Source: Rostrohypoxylon terebratum (Eukaryota > Ascomycota > Sordariomycetes > Xylariales > Hypoxylaceae). From it: a stretch of DNA of 64,000 nucleotides. The stretch is taken from the NCBI GenBank assembly GCA_022497145.1, contig MU385943.1:62001-126000 (forward strand), written 5' to 3'. Positions 58,032 to 64,000 of this stretch are shown here, piece by piece. The notes beneath the pieces were generated by a model. That model worked only from the letters and a program-made list of their open reading frames with translations, was not told the origin of the DNA and did no database searches. The stretch's first letter is position 1. Every line of letters starts with the position of its first letter. The position numbers and the translations under genes were made by a program.

Positions 58032-59741
58032 ATGAATTTTTCCGCTCCAGACTTGAGAAGTATGACGGCGATGATGCCGTCACAGTCGCTGTCGCAAATC
58101 ATATCATCGACACCGTGGAAACAGATCATCATCCCCGCAGCCTTATTGTACGTCGGGCTATGTCGGGCCTTGCGCTTTCGACGTGAAAATGGCCTCCGGC
58201 GGAAGCTCGGCTACCCAGACAGAGCGTCGCTCGCACGTATGACCGTCGTCGATGCCCAGGAGATTATCAAGTTTCTGAATGTTTGGGAGATGCCGTTGTT
58301 CCAATTCCTAGCTCTGGAGTTTGGACTGTTCAAGGTGAGTCAGGAGATCGCCGTGCTTACCTCCGCGGTATCCGGTGTCCGCAAATTGATCGCTAACTTC
58401 GACATGGCGAACCCCTTAGACGTACGGGGTAGAAAGCATAAGTCGTCTTCTCTTAGCTACGAGAAGCTTGACAGATCCCACCAAGAGCCCCAAAAGGTCG
58501 GTGTCACTCGCGTTCCCATTGCGCTCGTATGAAGACCTCGATGTCTTGGTGTCTTGTAGAGATGTGCCACAGAACGTCTACCTGCCATACACCCGTAGGG
58601 TCGGCTTACTGGTTCACATCCATGGACGACTCTGGTAAATGCTCCCGATCAGAACAATAGCTGACGACTCCTAGATTCGAAGACACGGCAGTCTTGATTG
58701 GAGAATTTATGGTAAACCCACCAACGTCGGAGCGCGCCGTGCAAGGTATAGCACGCATGAATTTCTTGCACAGCAAGTACGTCAAGGAGGGCACGATCTC
58801 GAACGCGGACCTTCTGTACACCTTATCTGTGTTCGCCTTGGAGCCGGTGCGCTTCTCCCGAATGTACGACTGGAGGCCGCTTAACGATATGGAGCGTTGT
58901 GCATATGCTGTCTTCTGGAAGGGTGTCGGCGACGCCATGCAGATTGATTATGAACATTATCTCGCCCGCGCCGAGACGGGATGGCGTGACGGCATCGAAT
59001 TCGCGGAAGACCTCGCAGCGTGGGCAAAAAGCTATGAAGTCGTTGCTATGAAACCTAGTACTGTGTGTGCCAAGCCAGCCAGGACGTTGATACCCATGAT
59101 AACGTACTGGGTGCCCTGGTTCGCGAAGCCATACGCGACCCACATCGTCCTAAGTCTCATGGGAGAGAGGGTGCGAGATGCTTTTATGTGAGTTGACGTC
59201 CTTTTATGTACTTCGATTTCCCCTATCGAACCAATGACCACCTACACACCTACATGCGCGATCAGCGCTCCGAGTGGAGGCCACATCTCACATGGATATT
59301 TCCGTTTCTGGTGGTATGTGGCTTGAGACAAATGACTGATTGGTCAGGCTACCGGAGCCTTGCATCTCCGCGGTCGCGGTCACACATACCCTCCTGACGA
59401 TTCGTCGTTTCGTCGTGCGGTACCTGACGTTACCACGCTTCTTCGAGGTCAAGCGGCTCGGACCCCAAGATCCGAAGACCGGCCGCATGACGCAGGTGAT
59501 TGCGTACGGGAACTTTCCCTTCTACATTAAACCGACACTGTGGAATCGTTGGGGTCCTGGGGCTTGGGCTGTCTGGGCATATGGCGGTAAGGTGCCCGGA
59601 GATGACCCTGAGCAATACATGCCTCAGGGATACCTGTTCTCCGATATAGGCCCTAGAAATCGTATAGGCACGGGTATTAATGAGGCAGAGGCTGATGCTG
59701 AGAGGATAAGAGCTAGTGGATGGAGTGGCTGTCCTTTCTAA
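58032..59741 (+). CDS. ER-bound oxygenase, mpaB/rubber-oxygenase-like
   Basis: Membrane-associated heme-type oxygenase related to MpaB (mycophenolic acid side-chain cleavage) and latex-clearing proteins; its own substrate is unknown. Exon 1 is 58032..58334, starting with a TM helix (IIIPAALLYVGLCRAL) and then RRKLGYPDRASLARMTVVDA. An exon with FEDTAVLIGEFMVNPPTSER, NFLHSKY and LYTLSVFALEPVRF runs to 59187, and its joined start at about 58675 follows a CCTAG acceptor. The last exon (59348..59741) begins MLPEPCISAVAVTH across a GTGAGT intron and ends GWSGCPF. How exon 1 joins the second part is unresolved: AVSGVRKLIANF near 58366-58400 belongs to an exon whose ends I cannot fix. Family call is good from motif order. 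Confidence 0.8.
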
Positions 59742-62453
59742 CCTAGGTGATAACTATCTGCCTCTCTACCTAGGTAAGCGCCTAGTAATGGTAGAATGGG
59801 GCGACTCGCCTCCTGTGAATGAGCAGATATCTACTGACGAACATCCGTTTCCTGTTGACTCGATCTCCGTGTGGTGTGTGGTGCGCTCGGGGGTATCAAA
59901 CCCATATATCGGTGCTTTTAGGGCTCAGTTTTGTTCGGCGACTACGGCAGTTCAACATTTTATGCTACTTGATCCGATAGTACCTCTATGTAGTGACATC
60001 CTAGTGCTGGTTTCCACAGGAAATCTAAGATTGCCCCTTAACTCTCCCACATGTACTATTTCACCAACTCGTGACCACTAGAATCGGGAACATCTTAGTG
60101 GTCACGAGGCAAGCCCAGTCAACGGTTTTCCGTTTCGTGCGACTCTCGAGGCAAACATGGATGGTAGGAAAAGGACCGCAAAAATGTTACACGGCGTATC
60201 CTTATAACCTGGGGTGGCCGAATAAGGTGGCGTTTTGTGCTTCAACCTGTAGGTACCCATCACTTATGAACAACCAGATTACGAACTTGTTATCTCTCGA
60301 GAAAACAAGAGAGGTTGGTTTCTTGAGTCCCTTCAAAATATGTCTTCCCAATCTAGCCCCAATCAACTTTCAGATGACGATACCTTCTAGCTACTTACCT
60401 AGGTGCAATACATAACTACCTAATCGAATCCTTTATCTCCGTCTCTGAGTCCGGACATTTACAGGGGTTGTGCGGCATCCATGCAGCCATGATACTGGAA
60501 CCTTTGGAATAGTACTAATTGATCGATGTTGCACAAATTCGCAAGCCTGGACAAGTCGGGTTACCCGATGCAGCATGATGGATCTAACATGAAGTATCCT
60601 CATCCAGCGCCAATCCTATACGTTGAGAACGTGCAGATAGACCGAATGAGCTTGGAGGCGCCGACTCGACCGATGAAAAAGAGTCAAGAGAATCTCGTGG
60701 ATCGGATGATCTGAGAGAAATGGAAACAGGGATTGATTTGTTCAGAATCTTTGCCTCCATTAATCAGCCTAGGTAAATGTACGAAATCTACCTAGGTCCT
60801 ACCAGGACCTACATACTACCTATGGGAACTGGGAAGAGTTCTGCAACTTCTGCTTGCAGCTGCATCACACTTCGGTGCCAGACTGCCAGATCACACCCAG
60901 TCGAGATAGCCGGCTCATTTTGGACCCACGCCCGTGAGAAGAATCAGTAGCGCGCCGACTAACCGGGCCGCTCTAGGAGGGAAAAGAGCTCCATATTTTG
61001 CCATGCTTAAACGTCGTATCCCGAGAAGGATTGTCGAACAACTCTTACTCAATTACTCCACTTCGGCTAAGAATTTTAGGAGAGATATGATACGTCGTTT
61101 CTCATACGTCTTGCGTCTTGCGTTGCGCAGTTCACGGCGGTGTATAATATATATTATATATACCCGCGTAAGTACCAGGTAGATACCAACGTATCAATTC
61201 ACAAAGAATACATTAGTACAGGTAGGTAGGTAGGTAGGTAGGTAGTCACCTACAAATAGGCGCTCGGGTTATATTATCCACCTGTTCGGGTCGGCGTGGA
61301 TGCATATGATATATGATAGTCGGTAGCCCGCTTACAAGCCCTCATTTCTTTCCACCGGTGGGTACGTGGGCGGTCAGTGTCTACGGACTTCCAGGACCTC
61401 TCCGCGCTTCTCTTGGTTATTTCTTCATTTATTAAGCAGATACATCAAAGACGAAAAGAATCCAACCTACAGTTCCGCGCAGATAGAAGTGGACAGTACC
61501 TAAAATATGGAAATATGAAGGAGAACCTTAACACAGGGAATCGACTCAGATTTATCCGTGTGTTGAGTATTCTCGGCCAAAATATAATAAGCAACGACTA
61601 GGATTAGGATGTAGTACTACGTATATCATTGTGGCGGCTTATACGCATAAGCTTTTCCAATGAGATTTCCAGTGAGATCCATATGAAAAGGTAGCAGATT
61701 CAAACCGCCTTCACAGTTCAAACGAGGAATATCCTGGCAAATTCTTTGAAGGTGGGCAGAAGCTAGGTATGTGGCCCAAGCGATGAATTGCTGCTCTACC
61801 CCCCTGTCTGCCTGTCCACTCACCAAACACGCTTCCACATTTCCAAGGTTCTCTACATCATCAATGTAACATTCGTTACATAGCTGTTGTAACTTGTCTA
61901 CTTTCATTCTTGTGTACATATAACATGCATATTTGCCTACCTATGTACCTACCTACCTAATAAGTATCTAGCCAACCAACCAGGTAAGTACATCTTTACT
62001 TACCTGAGGTCCCCATAAATCACATTTCCAGTTTCCAGTTTAATGATTGCCATCGTTGCTTATACTAGGGAGGCTGGGAGGTAGTTTTGCCGGCACAGGC
62101 GTTTAATAGCCATGAAGGTTAGCTGCACCTCTGGTTTAGGAAGCCTGTGGGACCGAATCCGTTACCGAATTTGTTGAAATGCATGCCGTGTACTTGAGAG
62201 TTATGTAGGTACTTGTCCAGGTAAATAAATAGCCTTGGAAGACTTCAAAGCTAGGTACCTATTCACAGCTAACTCCCTAGTCGAGTCGCTCCCCACAAAG
62301 ACCAGATACACCTGACTCGCCTTTCTCTCCTCTCAAAATCTCTTCAATCTAGAGATATATTGGTAGTTTGGAATCCTTGGAGAACATATCAAACTCATTA
62401 GAAGACTTTCGAGGCCTAGAACTGTACATCTATCCAAGTAGCCGTTACATAGC
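59742..62453. other. gene-poor 2.7 kb
   Basis: No convincing gene. A 97-codon minus-strand frame (61919..61626, ATG start) has ordinary composition (KLQQLCNECYIDDVENLGNV) but no match I recognise and no splice context; I leave it as a candidate only. (GGTA)n at 61221 and ACCT-type repeats near 61936-61960 bracket it in opposite orientation. Confidence 0.4.
61221..61245. repeat. (GGTA)n microsatellite
   Basis: Six GGTA units in a row. The same tetranucleotide occurs at several other intergenic places in the window. Confidence 0.85.
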
Positions 62454-64000
62454 ATGTCCGATCCGCCAGTTAAGGCGTCAGGAGCGCCAGCAACCACTAC
62501 GACTAGTGATACTGGGAAAGCCTCCACGCCACCCGTACCATCTTCACCACAAGCGCCAGAAATGGCTGCTTCAACCTCGACAAACGCTCCCGCATCAGGG
62601 TCTACCAACCCAAATATCCTCCCTGCATCTCACTGGGCTTCGGTACCGGTATGTCCAAAGAAGTCGAAGGGGAGTCCTTGAAAGCCATTCCAGTAAAACT
62701 GTCGATTGATCATCTCTCTAGCATATTGACGAGACAGATGACGAGGATTCTACCTTTGGGGATGATAACGCTAGTTCGACTGCGTCGCTAACTGCCAGTA
62801 TTCTTGAATATCGAACAGTACACGGCAGGACGTATCACAGTGAACGTGGGAATGCGCAGTCATGGTGAGATTTTAATCTCCCTAGTCACTTACAACGCGT
62901 TACTGGAGTCACCGTGAGAACGCTAACGCTAATTTCATTGGTTGAAGGAACCCTAATGACGCCCTTCATGACGAGTCAATGGACATACTGTAAGTTCATA
63001 TTCTAGACGTATGGTCAATCTGAGAGGCGTTGCTAAACGCTCGTCAATAGCCATCACGTCTCGACCCTAATGCAACATGGAAAGATCTATCTAGCCCCGA
63101 TTAAAGATGATATCCAAGTAAGACATCTGATTTGATCGAGCCGTTTCTCATTCATTCACTAACCGATATGGCACAGAAAGTGTTAGACGTGGGTTGTGGC
63201 ACAGGTGAGTCCAATCAAATGGCCCTCTCCATCTATATGTACGAGGATCGGGTTCGTTTTTTTTTTCTAACCAGTCTCGTAGGAATATGGGCAATGTAAA
63301 CCACCGTGCTTAGAATATTATCTATGTTTCATATGAGCTAATGCGATGTAGTGACTTTGCTGACCTATTTCCGAACGCCGAGGTCATTGGTGTCGATATC
63401 TCGCCACAGCAGCCCCAATGGGTCCCCCCTAACCTGAAGTTTGAGGTAGACGATGTGACTCAACCGTGGACCTACGAACCAAACAGCTTCGACTACATAC
63501 ATATGCGCTGGCTTACAGGCTCTATACCAGACTGGAATGCCCTCTATGGAGAGATATTCAGAGCACTCAAACCCGGCGGGTACTTTGAACATAAAGAGTC
63601 GGCATGTCTTCTCGTTAGCGACGACAACACCGTCCGCGAGGGGTCAGCCATTGACCAATGGGGAAAGGTGTTCACGGAAGCTGGCAGGAAGTTCGGCCGC
63701 ACTTTTAGCGTCGTCGAAGATGGGCTCCAAGTCAAGGCTATGAAGGAAGCAGGTTTCGATATTGTACTAGAAGAGAATATGAAAGTATGAGAGAAATCTC
63801 CGGAATTTTTGAAGTAGCAATACGTTAAACCGTCACCAACAGACACCGCTAGGACCGTGGCCGGCGGACGAGAACCAGAAACAGGTCGGATTATATAACA
63901 GGCTGGCTATTGAACAAGATGTCGAAGGTATGATCTTCACATGTCTTATGTTTTTATTGTCGGTTAATGCTCACTTGACATCACAGGGTTTCTCATGTAT
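62454..64000 (+). CDS. LaeA-like class I SAM-dependent methyltransferase, 3' end missing
   Basis: Methyltransferase of the Methyltransf_23/LaeA-like group common in filamentous fungi. Exons, all in phase: 62454..62648, 62722..62864, 62948..62989, 63051..63117, 63177..63204, 63283..63295, 63352..63784, 63843..63927 and 63987 onward, cut by the window end. The head is Ser/Thr/Pro-rich and disordered. Then come SILEYRTVHGRTYHSERGNA, HHVSTLMQHGKIYLAPI, and motif I KVLDVGCGTGIWAIDFAD, which is split over three exons. Acidic motif II is EVIGVDISPQQPQWVPPNLK; FDYIHMRWLTGSIPDW and ALKPGGYFEHKE follow. After the long exon, TPLGPWPADENQKQVGLYNR is the usual continuation. A 13-nt microexon (63283..63295) supplies Ile-Trp-Ala of motif I. 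The target of methylation is unknown. Confidence 0.88.

Noticed and set aside
60934..61182. 82-codon basic frame
   Set aside because: Arg-rich composition of chance type, ends in a TA-repeat stretch.

Overview
The window looks like a filamentous ascomycete chromosome segment (Pezizomycotina, probably Sordariomycetes). Genes carry short 45-120 bp introns with GTAAGT-like donors and CTAAC branch sites, several protein families are ones I know from filamentous ascomycetes, and intergenic DNA is littered with short AGGTACCTAGGTA-type motifs. Genes lie on both strands and are not in operons. I rebuilt exon models by hand from splice signals and frame arithmetic and say where a junction is unresolved. 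Layout. 0.4-9.6 kb: an F-box protein with an FBXO31-type C-terminal domain, a 4.6 kb gene-poor stretch, a small cupin protein and a membrane-anchored alpha/beta hydrolase. 11.1-13.0 kb: a membrane-anchored TAP-type S33 peptidase. 13.8-29.5 kb: an immune-like segment with two different NLR-type STAND proteins. The first is a helical N-terminal domain-NACHT-TPR protein (1,198 aa, 8 exons). The second is a SesB-type lipase-NACHT-WD40 protein (1,313 aa, 8 exons). Between or beside them are a small Cys/His-rich gene divergent from NLR 1, a secreted PL26-type exo-rhamnogalacturonan lyase and a four-TM protein; a proline-rich protein lies just upstream of NLR 2. 30.9-43.8 kb: the splicing factor PRP17/CDC40, a JEN1-like monocarboxylate transporter, an unrecognised multi-exon gene, a 343 bp pogo/Fot-like MITE and a 1,004-aa conserved fungal protein. 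44.2-45.2 kb: a 5'-truncated, frameshifted M20 peptidase relic. 47-57 kb: housekeeping genes (MARVEL membrane protein, DPH2, FAT1 acyl-CoA synthetase/transporter with a 7-nt first coding exon, PIG-S of the GPI transamidase). 58-64 kb: an mpaB-like ER oxygenase and a LaeA-like SAM methyltransferase cut by the window end, which has a 13-nt microexon inside its SAM-binding motif. How the genes relate. The housekeeping genes act in unrelated processes (splicing, diphthamide, GPI anchors, fatty-acid activation). The accessory middle is where linked function is plausible: two NLRs of different architecture about 12 kb apart, each next to a small gene of unknown function. The best candidate for something undescribed is NLR 1 with its divergently transcribed 146-aa Cys/His-rich neighbour; a functional pairing is inference from position only.
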